51,959 nt of DNA from Limosilactobacillus oris DSM 4864 (GCF_001434465.1 NZ_AZGE01000009.1:1-51959); one strand, 5' to 3'; shown: positions 1 through 7,906, counted from the stretch's first letter. The notes: generated from the letters alone by a model not told the origin. Made by a program: numbers and translations.

Positions 1-145
1 CGTTTGTCTTCGAACCTCCGCAAGGATGGATAGGTTGGTCAAGCGCTGATTTATCAGCGCTTGAACTGCCAGCCAGCTACTGCGCTGCGGCATTATTAAT
101 CTATAAAATAGTTAAGAGGCTGAGTTAATTCCCAGCCTCTTGGTT
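1..145 (+). repeat. Intergenic structured repeat, family 1, copy 1 (5' end cut by window edge)
   Basis: This stretch matches parts of 14311-14530 and 46866-47057 in the same order. It holds a perfect hairpin at 39-64 (arms TCAAGCGCTGA and TCAGCGCTTGA) and a second hairpin at 115-140 (arms AGAGGCTG and CAGCCTCT around AGTTAATTC). Between them lies the conserved block CTGCCAGCCAGCTACTGCGC. The first hairpin of the full unit would lie left of the window. No gene is visible here. The last hairpin may terminate transcription, although only a weak T-run follows. Confidence 0.75.
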
Positions 146-213
146 CTTACTTTTGCCTATCAAAGTTTGCGTTACAATAGACCTAACGCATTTTCAAGGG
201 AAGTTAGAGATTG

Positions 214-1239
214 ATGTCAAAGTTTAAGAAGCATACAAAGCACGAGATGGCTGTCTGGGAGCGGACCCAGGCCAATGAGCTGGCGAAGATTCGGGCCGCC
301 CAACGCCACTTGGTTTACAATGTGGTGGCCTACCTGGTTATTTCAATCATTGAATACTGGCTAGCGGCTATCAGTAGGTCACAGACTTTGCGGGCTGATG
401 CCTTTAATAACTTATCAGGAATTATTTCAACAGTTCTCTTGATGATTGGCCTGCACATTGCCCAGGACGTTGATGATGACGACATCATTGGCGCCAAGCT
501 CCCAGCTGGCAACTACCAGGATCACATGGGCTCTGACCAGCGGGTCCAGTTCGTCCGCTGGCGTTACGAAACCATCTTTTCACTGGTGACCGCGGTCGTG
601 ATGATCGCCATTGCCCTCAGCGTTATTATTGACGGAATCAAGGCCCTGCTGAACCCGAGCAGCCGGGTGGTTCCCCAGCCAGTGGCCCTGATTGGGGCTG
701 GCGTGGCCTCCGTCATCATGTTGGTGGTGTGGTACATGAACCGACGGACCGGACGGAAGCTGCAAAACGCGGCCCTGCTGGCGTCGGCCCAGGACAGCCT
801 GAGCGATGCCTTTACCAGTATTGGGACGATGGTTGCCATCGGCGGCGCACTTCTGTTTGACCTCGCCTGGCTTGATGGTGCCACCAGTATTGTCGTTGGT
901 TTCTTTATCCTGTATTCCGGTTTAAAAATCTTCTTTGATAGTAGCCTCAACCTGACGGACTACTTTGATCCCCGAGCCGAAAAAGAGTACCGGGACGCGA
1001 TTCTCAATGTTGCAAAGGTGCGTCAGGTGGTCGAACTCAAGGCTCACTACAACGGCAACGTAGTCACTTTGGACGCTACCCTGATGGTTAATAGTAAGAT
1101 GACGGTGCTGGAGAGTTTCCAGCTGTCGGAACGCATTGAGAAGATGCTCCGCGAGCAGTTTGGGATTATTGACGCCGATATCTCCTTTATTCCGGACCCG
1201 AAGTCGTTTAAGGATAAAGACGTTAAGGGGCGAATATAA
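214..1239 (+). CDS. Cation diffusion facilitator (CDF) family transporter
   Basis: Membrane exporter of divalent metal ions (Zn, Mn, Fe or Co class; substrate not readable) working as a proton antiporter. The protein is about 341 residues. Hydrophobic segments lie near residues 33-55, 68-85, 120-145, 158-178 and 200-238, followed by a hydrophilic C-terminal domain with the alpha/beta look of the CDF cytoplasmic domain. LRADAFNNLSG in the second helix and SAQDSLSDAFTS in the fifth carry the Asp residues that bind metal in this family (HxxxD/DxxxD type). I chose ATG 214; an in-frame TTG at 211 is equally placed behind the AAGGGAAG ribosome site at 196-203. It stands alone, with a -10-like TACAAT at 173-178 and a terminator after it. 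Confidence 0.9.
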   Translation: MSKFKKHTKHEMAVWERTQANELAKIRAAQRHLVYNVVAYLVISIIEYWLAAISRSQTLRADAFNNLSGIISTVLLMIGLHIAQDVDDDDIIGAKLPAGNYQDHMGSDQRVQFVRWRYETIFSLVTAVVMIAIALSVIIDGIKALLNPSSRVVPQPVALIGAGVASVIMLVVWYMNRRTGRKLQNAALLASAQDSLSDAFTSIGTMVAIGGALLFDLAWLDGATSIVVGFFILYSGLKIFFDSSLNLTDYFDPRAEKEYRDAILNVAKVRQVVELKAHYNGNVVTLDATLMVNSKMTVLESFQLSERIEKMLREQFGIIDADISFIPDPKSFKDKDVKGRI

Positions 1240-1319
1240 TCGTTTTTAGATTACAATGCCTCAGCGCAGTAGATGGCAGGTTAAATACTGCGTTTTCTCC
1301 ATACAGCATTGAAGGACGA

Positions 1320-1360
1320 AGACCCCCAATTAGCTAACAAGCTAATTGGGGGTCTTTCTT
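1320..1360. terminator. Bidirectional rho-independent terminator
   Basis: A 14-bp perfect stem, GACCCCCAATTAGC paired with GCTAATTGGGGGTC around TAACAA, is followed by TTTCTT on the + strand. It sits between the convergent CDF exporter (+) and NhaC gene (-), so it probably ends both transcripts. Confidence 0.9.
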
Positions 1361-1383
1361 ATTCCTTAGGTTTTATAACATAG

Positions 1384-2763
1384 CTAGTTTTGCTCTTTTT
1401 TGCCAGCCCATTTGAGCCCGATACCGGTGAACCTGCTCAGGATGGAGAATACCGGTGAGAAAAGACTGAAGAAGACGAAGGGCAGGAAGTGTAAAACGGG
1501 AACACCAAGGGTGGAAGCGGCAAAGGAGCCGGCAACGCCCCATGGGATGAGGTAGTTAATCACACTTCCACCATCTTCGAGTACCCGACTGAGTGCTAGC
1601 GGCGAAAGGCCAATCCGTGCAAAGGCGGGTTTGAACGCCTTCCCTGGCAAAATAACGGAGAGGTACTGTTCACCGACGAAGAGGTTGATACCAATTCCGG
1701 CCAGGATGGTCGTAGTAACCAATGGTCCCGGCTTGCGCAGGTGCTTGACCAGCGGTTCCATCGCAGCTTGAACTACCTGGAACTTCATTAGCAGGCCCCC
1801 AAGGGAGAGGGTCACGATAATCAGGGAAACGGTGGTCATCATGCTGGAGATGCCACCCCGTGATAGCAGGGTGTTAACGGAACTATCACTGGTGTGGGCC
1901 ACGAAACCGTCGGTAATTAAACCAGTCAGTGAGGATAATGATTCGTGCGGGTGTTGGCAGAAAATCATGATGACCGTAACGAAGATATTGATAAAGAGGG
2001 TTGGAATTGCCGGGATGTGCCGCCAAGCGCAGATAAACATCAGGGCGATTGGCAAGAGCGCCCACCAGCTGATGGTGAAGTGCTGGGTCAAGACGGCCGT
2101 AGTCCGGGCGATTTTACCCGCGTCGATATGGGAACCCGCGCTGCCGAGCAGCCAGAAGAGGATTAGCGAAACGACAAACGAGGGGATGGTGGACCACATC
2201 ATGTTCTTAATGTGGGCAAAGAGGTCGCTGCCAGCAATTGCGGACGCGAGGTTGGTTGAATCCGAAAGGGGTGACATCTTATCGCCAAAGACGGCCCCGG
2301 AGATGATCGCCCCAGCAATTAGGGCTGGGTTGATGTTCATTGCGACCCCCATCCCAAAGAGGGCGATTCCAATCGTGGAAATAGTGGTAAAGCCGCTCCC
2401 AATCGACAGGCCGACCAGTGAGCAGACCACAAATGTTGAGGGGATAAAGAACTGACTAGAAATCAGCTTGAAACCAACCACCATGATGGCGGGGATGATT
2501 CCGGCCTTAATCCAGACGGCAATCAAGGCCCCAATCAGAATAAAGATGAAAATCGGGATGATGGCCGTCCCAATTCCCTCCTGGATTCCCTGGTGGATAT
2601 CCTCCCAGGATGCTCCCCGAAAGCGGGCCCAGAAGATGAGCAGGGCAATCGTAAACAGGACGGGAATCTGGGGTGACAGGCCGAACTTAATGACGGCGGT
2701 TCCCAAGATGATCAACATAGTAATCAGAATAATAACGGCTTCTTTAAAGTGTACTTTTTTCAT
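1384..2763 (-). CDS. nhaC: NhaC-family transporter under T-box control
   Basis: Polytopic membrane protein of 459 residues with about eleven hydrophobic segments and the NhaC-family block GSGFTTISTIGIALFGMG (near residues 122-139) followed by SGAVFGDKMSPLSDSTNLAS. Members are annotated as Na+/H+ antiporters, but relatives under amino-acid leaders (YheL and LysW types) have been proposed as amino-acid transporters. The T-box upstream argues for an amino-acid or amino-acid-linked substrate here. The ATG start follows AAGGAGGACC, and a 13-residue ORF lies just before it. It is a single-gene operon ending at the shared terminator. Family assignment is firm; substrate is inference. Confidence 0.9.
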   Translation of the reverse strand: MKKVHFKEAVIILITMLIILGTAVIKFGLSPQIPVLFTIALLIFWARFRGASWEDIHQGIQEGIGTAIIPIFIFILIGALIAVWIKAGIIPAIMVVGFKLISSQFFIPSTFVVCSLVGLSIGSGFTTISTIGIALFGMGVAMNINPALIAGAIISGAVFGDKMSPLSDSTNLASAIAGSDLFAHIKNMMWSTIPSFVVSLILFWLLGSAGSHIDAGKIARTTAVLTQHFTISWWALLPIALMFICAWRHIPAIPTLFINIFVTVIMIFCQHPHESLSSLTGLITDGFVAHTSDSSVNTLLSRGGISSMMTTVSLIIVTLSLGGLLMKFQVVQAAMEPLVKHLRKPGPLVTTTILAGIGINLFVGEQYLSVILPGKAFKPAFARIGLSPLALSRVLEDGGSVINYLIPWGVAGSFAASTLGVPVLHFLPFVFFSLFSPVFSILSRFTGIGLKWAGKKEQN

Positions 2764-2797
2764 AACCTAGGTCCTCCTTAATCGTTAGCGTTGCAGT

Positions 2798-2839
2798 TTA
2801 GCAGCTAAGATAACGGATGACCCCACCACAGTTGCTCAT
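2798..2839 (-). CDS. Possible 13-residue leader ORF between T-box and NhaC gene
   Basis: After the T-box terminator, the strand reads TTTAAGGAGGAAGTTATC and then ATG, encoding MSNCGGVIRYLSC and a TAA stop. The AAGGAGG site is perfect and 8-9 bases from the ATG, as good as that of any gene here. The NhaC gene's own AAGGAGG site begins about 15 bases after the stop. No known family was recognised. Two Cys residues, a Gly pair and one Tyr are the only notable content. It could be a translated leader coupling to the NhaC gene, or chance. Confidence 0.4.
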   Translation of the reverse strand: MSNCGGVIRYLSC

Positions 2840-2858
2840 GATAACTTCCTCCTTAAAC

Positions 2859-3078
2859 AAAAAAACGTCCCGTTGAACTAAATCAACGGGACGATTATTT
2901 AAACCGTGGTACCACCCAGCTTACGGACTATTGCCGCACTCTTATCAGGTGGTAACGGCACTGATCATGGCCGGACAATTGAGATTTCGTGATAATTCAG
3001 CCGCTCCGCCTGACCGGTTCGCACATCACCACCGGCTCTCTGACACCCAACGCAGGACCTACTAGAACGAAAATTGTT
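2859..3078 (-). promoter_or_regulatory. T-box riboswitch of the NhaC-family gene
   Basis: The minus strand carries the T-box core GGGTGGTACCACGG (2904-2917), followed by a strong terminator: stem CGTCCCGTTGA/TCAACGGGACG ending in seven U residues (2859-2891). Upstream is a long stem I with AGTA on its 5' side and CTGAATTATCACGAAAT on its 3' side as the probable specifier region. The codon cannot be fixed: TAT (Tyr) and ATC (Ile) overlap there. Uncharged tRNA is expected to stabilise the antiterminator and switch on the transporter. Confidence 0.92.
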
Positions 3079-3084
3079 GCCATT

Positions 3085-3113
3085 ATATTATCGTCTTGCT
3101 AGGCGTTTGTCAA
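3085..3113 (-). promoter_or_regulatory. Promoter of the T-box/NhaC transcript
   Basis: Perfect -35 TTGACA (3108-3113), 17-base spacer and -10 TAATAT (3085-3090) on the minus strand, directly after the stop codon of the xanthine permease gene and before the T-box leader. Confidence 0.9.
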
Positions 3114-3120
3114 CGGCCAA

Positions 3121-4446
3121 TTATTTTTCTGTTGCCCAGCGGTGGTTGAAGAGCAGGTTAAGCAGGACTGCCGAAATGCTGGTGACGACGATTCCGTTGC
3201 CCAGGATAATCTGGACTTCGGTCGGCATGTGCTGGAAGAGTTGAGGGTACATGGTAATCCCGAGTCCTAGCCCGATGGAAACGGAAGCGGTCAGGAGGTT
3301 CGAGTTTTTGGTGAAATCAACTTTGTGAAGAATCTGTACCCCCTGGACGCCGACCATCCCAAACATGACAATCATGGCACCACCGAGGACGGGTTCTGGA
3401 ATTACAGTTGCCAGCGCGCCGACCTTTGGCAACAGGCCGAGCAGGAGCAGCAGGAAGGCGGCATAGTAGACTGGCCGCCGGGTTTTAACCCCGGACATTT
3501 TGAGAACCCCAACATTTTCCGAGAAAGTTGAGTAGGGGAAGGTGTTGAAAAGTCCGCCCAGGACCGCGGCAATCCCCTCGGCCCGGTAGCCCCGTTCCAA
3601 ATCCTTTGTGGTGAGCTGGCGGCCGGTGATGTCACTGAGGGCGAAGAACACCCCGGTGGACTCGATCATGGTGGTCAGGGAAACCAGCATCATGGTGACC
3701 ATGGCACTCAGGTTGAAGTGGGGCACCCCAAAGAAGAATAGCTGGGGCGTATGGAACCAGGCTGCTTCACTAACCGGGGTTAACGATACCTGGCCGAGGC
3801 CACCGGCGATAAATGAAGCCACTAGGATTCCAATCAGAATGGCGATTGACTTCATAAAGCCCCGGGCAAAGGCGCTGATGACTAGGATGATAATAATCGT
3901 CAAAAAGCCGACTAACAGGTTCGTGGGGTTCCCGAACGAAGCGGCGGTCGGGGTGCCGCCACCGAGATCTTGAAAGCCAACCGGGACTAGGGTGAAACCA
4001 ATGATCGTAATTAATGACCCAGTAACGACAGGCGGGAAGAAACGCTTGAGGCGGGCGAAGAAGCCGGCAATCAGGAAGACGAAGATTCCGGCGGCGATGA
4101 TGGCACCGTACATGTAGGTGATTCCGAGCTTGCCACCGATTGACTCAAGGGGCGTCACGGCCTGAACGGCACAGCCAAGGACAACGGGGAGGCCAATCCC
4201 CGTCAGTGGCGTTTGCTTGAGCTGCAGGAGCGTCGCCACCCCACACATAAAGATGTCGATGGATACCAGGTAGGTCATCTGGAGGGCGGAAAAGTGCAGG
4301 TAGTGGCCAATGAGGAGGGGCACCAGGACGTCCCCAGAATACATAGCTAAAAGGTGCTGAAAGCCGAGCACCAGGTTGTGCCATTCGCTGGTAAATGTGC
4401 GGCGGTTGGCTTGGCCGCGATAAACAGATGAAGTTGCTTGCTTCAC
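3121..4446 (-). CDS. pbuX: Xanthine/guanine permease (NCS2 family)
   Basis: Nucleobase:cation symporter of 441 residues with about 12-14 membrane segments. The N-terminal QHLLAMYSGDVLVPLLIG and the later segment around ESTGVFFALSDITGR are typical of the xanthine/uracil (UraA/PbuX) superfamily. The upstream guanine-class aptamer points to purine (xanthine or guanine) rather than uracil uptake. The start is GTG, fixed by AGGAGG eight bases upstream; no in-frame ATG fits. It is monocistronic behind its riboswitch; the NhaC promoter follows its stop. Confidence 0.92.
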   Translation of the reverse strand: MKQATSSVYRGQANRRTFTSEWHNLVLGFQHLLAMYSGDVLVPLLIGHYLHFSALQMTYLVSIDIFMCGVATLLQLKQTPLTGIGLPVVLGCAVQAVTPLESIGGKLGITYMYGAIIAAGIFVFLIAGFFARLKRFFPPVVTGSLITIIGFTLVPVGFQDLGGGTPTAASFGNPTNLLVGFLTIIIILVISAFARGFMKSIAILIGILVASFIAGGLGQVSLTPVSEAAWFHTPQLFFFGVPHFNLSAMVTMMLVSLTTMIESTGVFFALSDITGRQLTTKDLERGYRAEGIAAVLGGLFNTFPYSTFSENVGVLKMSGVKTRRPVYYAAFLLLLLGLLPKVGALATVIPEPVLGGAMIVMFGMVGVQGVQILHKVDFTKNSNLLTASVSIGLGLGITMYPQLFQHMPTEVQIILGNGIVVTSISAVLLNLLFNHRWATEK

Positions 4447-4490
4447 GTGGAATTCCTCCTAATAGTTTGGAAGTCAAATCACAGCCTAGC

Positions 4491-4612
4491 AAAAGAAGCT
4501 GCGGCAAGGAAATGCTGCAGCTTCTTTTCAGTATAAGTATTGAAACGCTTATAGTCCGGAATTTAAGGCTCCGGGTAGAAACTGCCGACCATATCTCGGC
4601 ATTATATAGGCT
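4491..4612 (-). promoter_or_regulatory. Guanine-class purine riboswitch with terminator
   Basis: On the minus strand an aptamer at 4546-4612 shows the hallmark order TATAATGCC, GATATGG, GTTTCTACC, then AAATTCCGGACTATAAGC, with P1 arms at both ends. The base that pairs with the ligand (in GGACTAT) is C, the guanine/xanthine/hypoxanthine class; adenine aptamers have U. It is followed by a terminator, AAGAAGCTGCAGC paired with GCCGCAGCTTCTTTT (4491-4526). Purine binding should end transcription before the permease gene. Confidence 0.95.
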
Positions 4613-4638
4613 ATTAATTTGCTTGTTCGATGTTAGTA

Positions 4639-4667
4639 ATCCTACCACCCTCACTGTCGTCGTGCAA
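4639..4667 (-). promoter_or_regulatory. Promoter of the purine-riboswitch transcript
   Basis: Minus-strand TTGCAC (4662-4667), 17-base spacer, TAGGAT (4639-4644). It lies between the CorA stop codon and the aptamer, giving a transcription start a few bases before the riboswitch P1 helix. Confidence 0.75.
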
Positions 4668-4672
4668 GGGGG

Positions 4673-5590
4673 TTACTTCCACCAGCGGCGGTTGATGAGA
4701 AAAATCACGCAGGCGACCATCAGCACGAGAGTAATTACCAGGGTGAGGAGCCAGGAAAGGTTCCCATCAGCTAAGGGCAGTTTCACGTTTTCTCCATAAA
4801 ATCCCGAAACAATCGTGGGAATTGACAGGACAATCGAATAGATGGTCAGGTACTTCATCGTTTGGTTTAGGTCGCTATCCAAAACCTTACTGTAAGCGTT
4901 GGAGACCCGCTCGGAGACATCAGAGGTCATCTGGGCCATCTCCAGCCCCTGTTGTGCTTCGACGATCACGTCGTCCAGGTCGTTGCGCTGCCGGGTCGAC
5001 ATCCGGGGGGCAAACCGCCGTTTGAACTCCTCAAGCAGGGAAACATTCCCCTTGAGGGAAGTTAACATGTAGACCAGACCAGTTTCGATTTCCATGAACT
5101 CGGTAATGGCGTTCCGCCCGGTTCGCTTTTGCAGGTTGCGCTGGATTTGCTGCCGCTGCTGGTCGACCCGGCGGAGAGGACCAAAGTAGTTCGTTGAAAG
5201 CCGGTAAAGAACCGGGAAAACCAGGTTGAGTTTATCGGTAATTGGGCCCCGCTTCTGCAAAACTTTAAGCTGGTTGGCGATGATGCCGTTAACAAAGTTC
5301 GTCTTGGCGTTGGTGAAGGTAATAATGTTATTGGTTGTCAGCATGATCCCAATGGGGGCCGTCTGAGGAGCAGTCACCGCGTGGGTCGGGACGTAGACGT
5401 CGAAAATCAACAAGGTTACCCCCGCATCCGGGTCGACTTCAACCCGGGCTTTTTCGTAGGGGTCAATAGCATAGTCCAGCAGTTCTTGGGTCACTTCGTA
5501 TTTTTTGATCAGGTCTGCCCGCTCGCGGGGGAGTGGTTCAAATACACTGATCCACCGACTGTGATCGTTAATTTCTTCGGTACTGAGCAA
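4673..5590 (-). CDS. CorA-family divalent cation channel protein with altered GMN motif
   Basis: CorA-type magnesium/cobalt transport protein of 305 residues: a long soluble alpha/beta and coiled-coil region (1-245) and two C-terminal membrane helices (about 247-267 and 278-298). The loop after the first helix, where CorA proteins have the near-universal GMN, reads FYGENVKLP: Met is replaced by Glu. The tail is basic (INRRWWK), as in CorA. The start is TTG 5590, eight bases after AGGAGG; the longer reading from GTG 5599 starts inside that ribosome site and is rejected. It is probably an efflux or uptake channel, but selectivity may differ. Confidence 0.85.
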   Translation of the reverse strand: MLSTEEINDHSRWISVFEPLPRERADLIKKYEVTQELLDYAIDPYEKARVEVDPDAGVTLLIFDVYVPTHAVTAPQTAPIGIMLTTNNIITFTNAKTNFVNGIIANQLKVLQKRGPITDKLNLVFPVLYRLSTNYFGPLRRVDQQRQQIQRNLQKRTGRNAITEFMEIETGLVYMLTSLKGNVSLLEEFKRRFAPRMSTRQRNDLDDVIVEAQQGLEMAQMTSDVSERVSNAYSKVLDSDLNQTMKYLTIYSIVLSIPTIVSGFYGENVKLPLADGNLSWLLTLVITLVLMVACVIFLINRRWWK

Positions 5591-5660
5591 GCTATTCACC
5601 TCCTATAAGTGCTTACATTAATATTCAACGCTATAAACGGGGAAAAGTAAAGAGGACGCT

Positions 5661-5688
5661 TTTCCATTTCCTGGGAAATAATTATAAA
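5661..5688 (+). promoter_or_regulatory. Probable promoter of pseudouridine synthase gene
   Basis: TTTCCA (5661-5666), 16-base spacer and TATAAA (5683-5688) on the + strand, about 30 bases before the ATG. The -35 is weak. The divergent CorA gene uses the same intergenic stretch. Confidence 0.45.
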
Positions 5689-5718
5689 ATAAAACTAACG
5701 TATAAGAGGGGTGGAAAA

Positions 5719-6648
5719 ATGACGGACAAAATTCGCTGGAAAATTGAGGAGTACCTGCCGGAGAACCAGGCTCGTTGCAGCCTACGGATTTTACTGCATG
5801 ACCAGTGGCTGCTGCCGAACCGCTATGTTCACTTTTTACGCCGCCGTCACCATGTCCTGCTAAATGGTCGCTATGCCTATATGAACACGGCGGTCGCAGC
5901 TGGGGACCGGGTGACGCTGGCCTTTAACGGGGATGAGTTCCGAACCCCAGCGGCAAATGATTACCGACCGACCAGTAACCCACAGGTTAGGGTTCTGTTT
6001 GAAAATCGTGACCTGGTAGTGGTCAATAAGCCGCAGGGACAAAAGAGCCACCCAAATTATCACGGCGAAACGGGGACGCTGATGAACGACGTGGCGGGCT
6101 ACCTAACGGCAAAGGATTGCGGAGCCTTTATGGTCCACCGCCTTGACCAGGAGACCAGCGGGGCAATGATTATTGCTAAAAATCCGGTGGTTGTGCCGGT
6201 CCTCAACCGCTTGATCAGCTCCGGGCAAATTCACCGTCGTTATCTGGCAGTGGTTGCCGGCAAACTGACCGGCCGGGGAAAGTTTACTGAACCCCTGGGT
6301 AAGGATCCACGGGACGTGCGTAAGTACTGCGTCGCTGGCGAAAATGCCAAACCAGCGCAAACCAACTACCAGGTGCTGGCAAGCCGGCACAATCGCACGC
6401 TCGTCCTCCTGCAGCTCGCAACGGGACGGACCCACCAGCTCCGGGTCCACCTTGCCTATCATGGGCACCCGATTATTGGTGACCCCTTGTACGGCCGGGA
6501 TGGTTCTTCGCGGATGCTGCTGCACGGCGCCACACAGGAATTGGTCCTGCCCTTTTCTTTTAAAAGAATTCAGGTTACGGCACCTTTGCCGTCCTATTTT
6601 ACGGATTATCTGGTAAAATACGATTTAGAAAAGTTAGATTGCAAATAA
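5719..6648 (+). CDS. RluA-family rRNA pseudouridine synthase
   Basis: Converts a specific uridine of rRNA (or tRNA) to pseudouridine. The 309-residue protein carries the catalytic motif MVHRLDQETSG (Asp near residue 142) and the family blocks VVNKPQGQKSHP, RRYLAVVAGK and LATGRTHQLRVHLAYHGHPI before GDPLYG. An S4-like N-terminal part (1-75) precedes the catalytic domain. The TATA and GAGGGGTGG signals just upstream fit the ATG start. The TerC-family gene begins 20 bases after its stop, so the three genes to 7747 probably form one transcript. The exact target cannot be assigned between RluC/RluD/YjbO types. Confidence 0.92.
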   Translation: MTDKIRWKIEEYLPENQARCSLRILLHDQWLLPNRYVHFLRRRHHVLLNGRYAYMNTAVAAGDRVTLAFNGDEFRTPAANDYRPTSNPQVRVLFENRDLVVVNKPQGQKSHPNYHGETGTLMNDVAGYLTAKDCGAFMVHRLDQETSGAMIIAKNPVVVPVLNRLISSGQIHRRYLAVVAGKLTGRGKFTEPLGKDPRDVRKYCVAGENAKPAQTNYQVLASRHNRTLVLLQLATGRTHQLRVHLAYHGHPIIGDPLYGRDGSSRMLLHGATQELVLPFSFKRIQVTAPLPSYFTDYLVKYDLEKLDCK

Positions 6649-6668
6649 TGCTACAAGGAGGACACTAA

Positions 6669-7427
6669 TTGTCACTTTTAGAAAAGTTATATGGGCCGTT
6701 TTTTGACCCACATAACTGGGCAACGGTTATTACTTCAGGCCAGGATTGGCTCATTATTTTGTCGCTAGTAATAATTGAGTGCCTACTGTCAGTCGATAAT
6801 GCGGTCGTTTTAGCTGCGCAAACCCGGGTGCTGCCAACCCTCAAGGAGCAGGAGGAGTCCCTCTTTTACGGAATTTGGGGTTCTTACCTCTTCCGCTTCT
6901 TAATCATCGGGATTGGGGTCTACCTAATCAACTTCTGGGAAATCAAAGTAATCGGGGCCGCCTACCTGATGTATCTGGTATACCGGTTCTTCCATAATCG
7001 CTACCACGGCCGACGACGGCGAAAAGTCCGCACAACTGCCGACCGGGCGACGGGCCGGAAACGCTTCTGGCTGGTCGTTGCCCAGATTGAATTTATGGAC
7101 ATCATTTTCTCCGTTGACTCGGTATTAGCTTCGCTGGCGGTTTCACCTAACCCGGTAATCGTCCTGATTGGGGGCTTGATTGGGATTGCCTGCATGCGGG
7201 GAGTAGCCGAGATTATCATGAAACTGATGCGCAAGATTCCGGAACTCGAACCAATGGCTTACGCCTTAATCTTTGTGATTGCGATTAAGCTCTTCTTAAC
7301 GATTCCGGCAATCGACATCGAAATACCATCACAATACTTTGGCATCTTTATGCTGGTAGTATTTGGGCTGACAATTATTGTCCACTTTATCCGGCGTGGT
7401 AAAGATAAACAAAAGGAGCAGAAGTAA
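6669..7427 (+). CDS. TerC-family integral membrane protein
   Basis: A 252-residue membrane protein with about seven helices and the TerC signatures ECLLSVDNAVVLA (near 37-49) and EFMDIIFSVDSVLA (near 141-154), whose acidic residues in the membrane are conserved. Relatives in Bacillus (YkoY and YceF) have been linked to manganese export and loading of secreted enzymes; function here is inferred from that. Start is TTG, set by AAGGAGG eight bases upstream. The C-terminus is basic (RRGKDKQKEQK). Its stop overlaps the thioredoxin start in TAATG, showing translational coupling. Confidence 0.88.
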   Translation: MSLLEKLYGPFFDPHNWATVITSGQDWLIILSLVIIECLLSVDNAVVLAAQTRVLPTLKEQEESLFYGIWGSYLFRFLIIGIGVYLINFWEIKVIGAAYLMYLVYRFFHNRYHGRRRRKVRTTADRATGRKRFWLVVAQIEFMDIIFSVDSVLASLAVSPNPVIVLIGGLIGIACMRGVAEIIMKLMRKIPELEPMAYALIFVIAIKLFLTIPAIDIEIPSQYFGIFMLVVFGLTIIVHFIRRGKDKQKEQK

Positions 7428-7747
7428 TGGCAATTGAAGCAACACAAGAGAACTTTGACCAGACGATTACCGGGCCGCTGACGGTCGTTGACTTTTGGGC
7501 ACCGTGGTGTGGGCCCTGCAAGATGATGGCGCCGGTCTTAGAGAAGCTGGAGCAACAGTTTGCGGGTCAAATTAAATTTGTGAAGTTCAACGTCGACAAC
7601 GGCCAAGAGCTTGCCCAGCGTTACAAGGTAATGAGTATCCCGTCGCTGGTTGTCTTCCGCAATGGCGTCGCCAAGGAAAAAGTTACCGGGGTATACCCAG
7701 AGGCAAAACTGGCCCATTATTTTAACCGGAAGTTAGCCGAAGAGTAG
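7427..7747 (+). CDS. trxA: Thioredoxin
   Basis: Cytosolic protein-disulfide reductase of 106 residues, a standard thioredoxin length. It has the active site WAPWCGPCKMMAP (Cys near 31 and 34) and the cis-proline segment MSIPSLVVF. The gene overlaps the TerC gene by one base and shares AAAAGGAGCAG as its ribosome site. Co-expression with a TerC protein could supply reductant to metal-dependent or exported enzymes; that link is inference. Confidence 0.96.
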   Translation: MAIEATQENFDQTITGPLTVVDFWAPWCGPCKMMAPVLEKLEQQFAGQIKFVKFNVDNGQELAQRYKVMSIPSLVVFRNGVAKEKVTGVYPEAKLAHYFNRKLAEE

Positions 7748-7783
7748 TCCCGGTGTTAGAACGGGAGCCCTAGTTACGAACTT

Positions 7784-7835
7784 AACCAGCCTGACAGCTG
7801 ACCATGATAGTTAAGCTGTCAGGTTGGTTTTTATT
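7784..7835 (+). terminator. Rho-independent terminator after trxA
   Basis: AACCAGCCTGACAGCT pairs with AGCTGTCAGGTTGGTT across a short loop and is followed by TTTATTTT. It ends the pseudouridine synthase/TerC/thioredoxin run. Confidence 0.9.
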
Positions 7836-7839
7836 TTGC

Positions 7840-7906
7840 TTATCTACTTATCAGTAAACAAGCGATATTTTTAGAAACAGTGATAAGTGTAAATCGACAG
7901 ATAAGC
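7840..7906. promoter_or_regulatory. Four-half-site inverted repeat upstream of the first mucus-binding gene
   Basis: The order is TTATCT-ACTTATCA, 27 bases, TGATAAGT, 10 bases, AGATAA. The outer arms extend to TTTTGCTTATCT and AGATAAGCAAAA. The same order with 28- and 10-base gaps occurs at 10744-10809 before the paralog, at the same distance from the -35 box. It looks like an operator for a DNA-bending or multimeric regulator. The remaining AT-rich stretch to 8010 shows nothing else definite. Confidence 0.55.

Noticed and set aside
3402-3635. Open frames on the opposite or shifted strand of the transporter genes
   Set aside because: They overlap strong family genes, have no ribosome site and show composition of a shadow frame. 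The same holds for the other frames inside surface-protein, pot, pepX and P-type ATPase genes.
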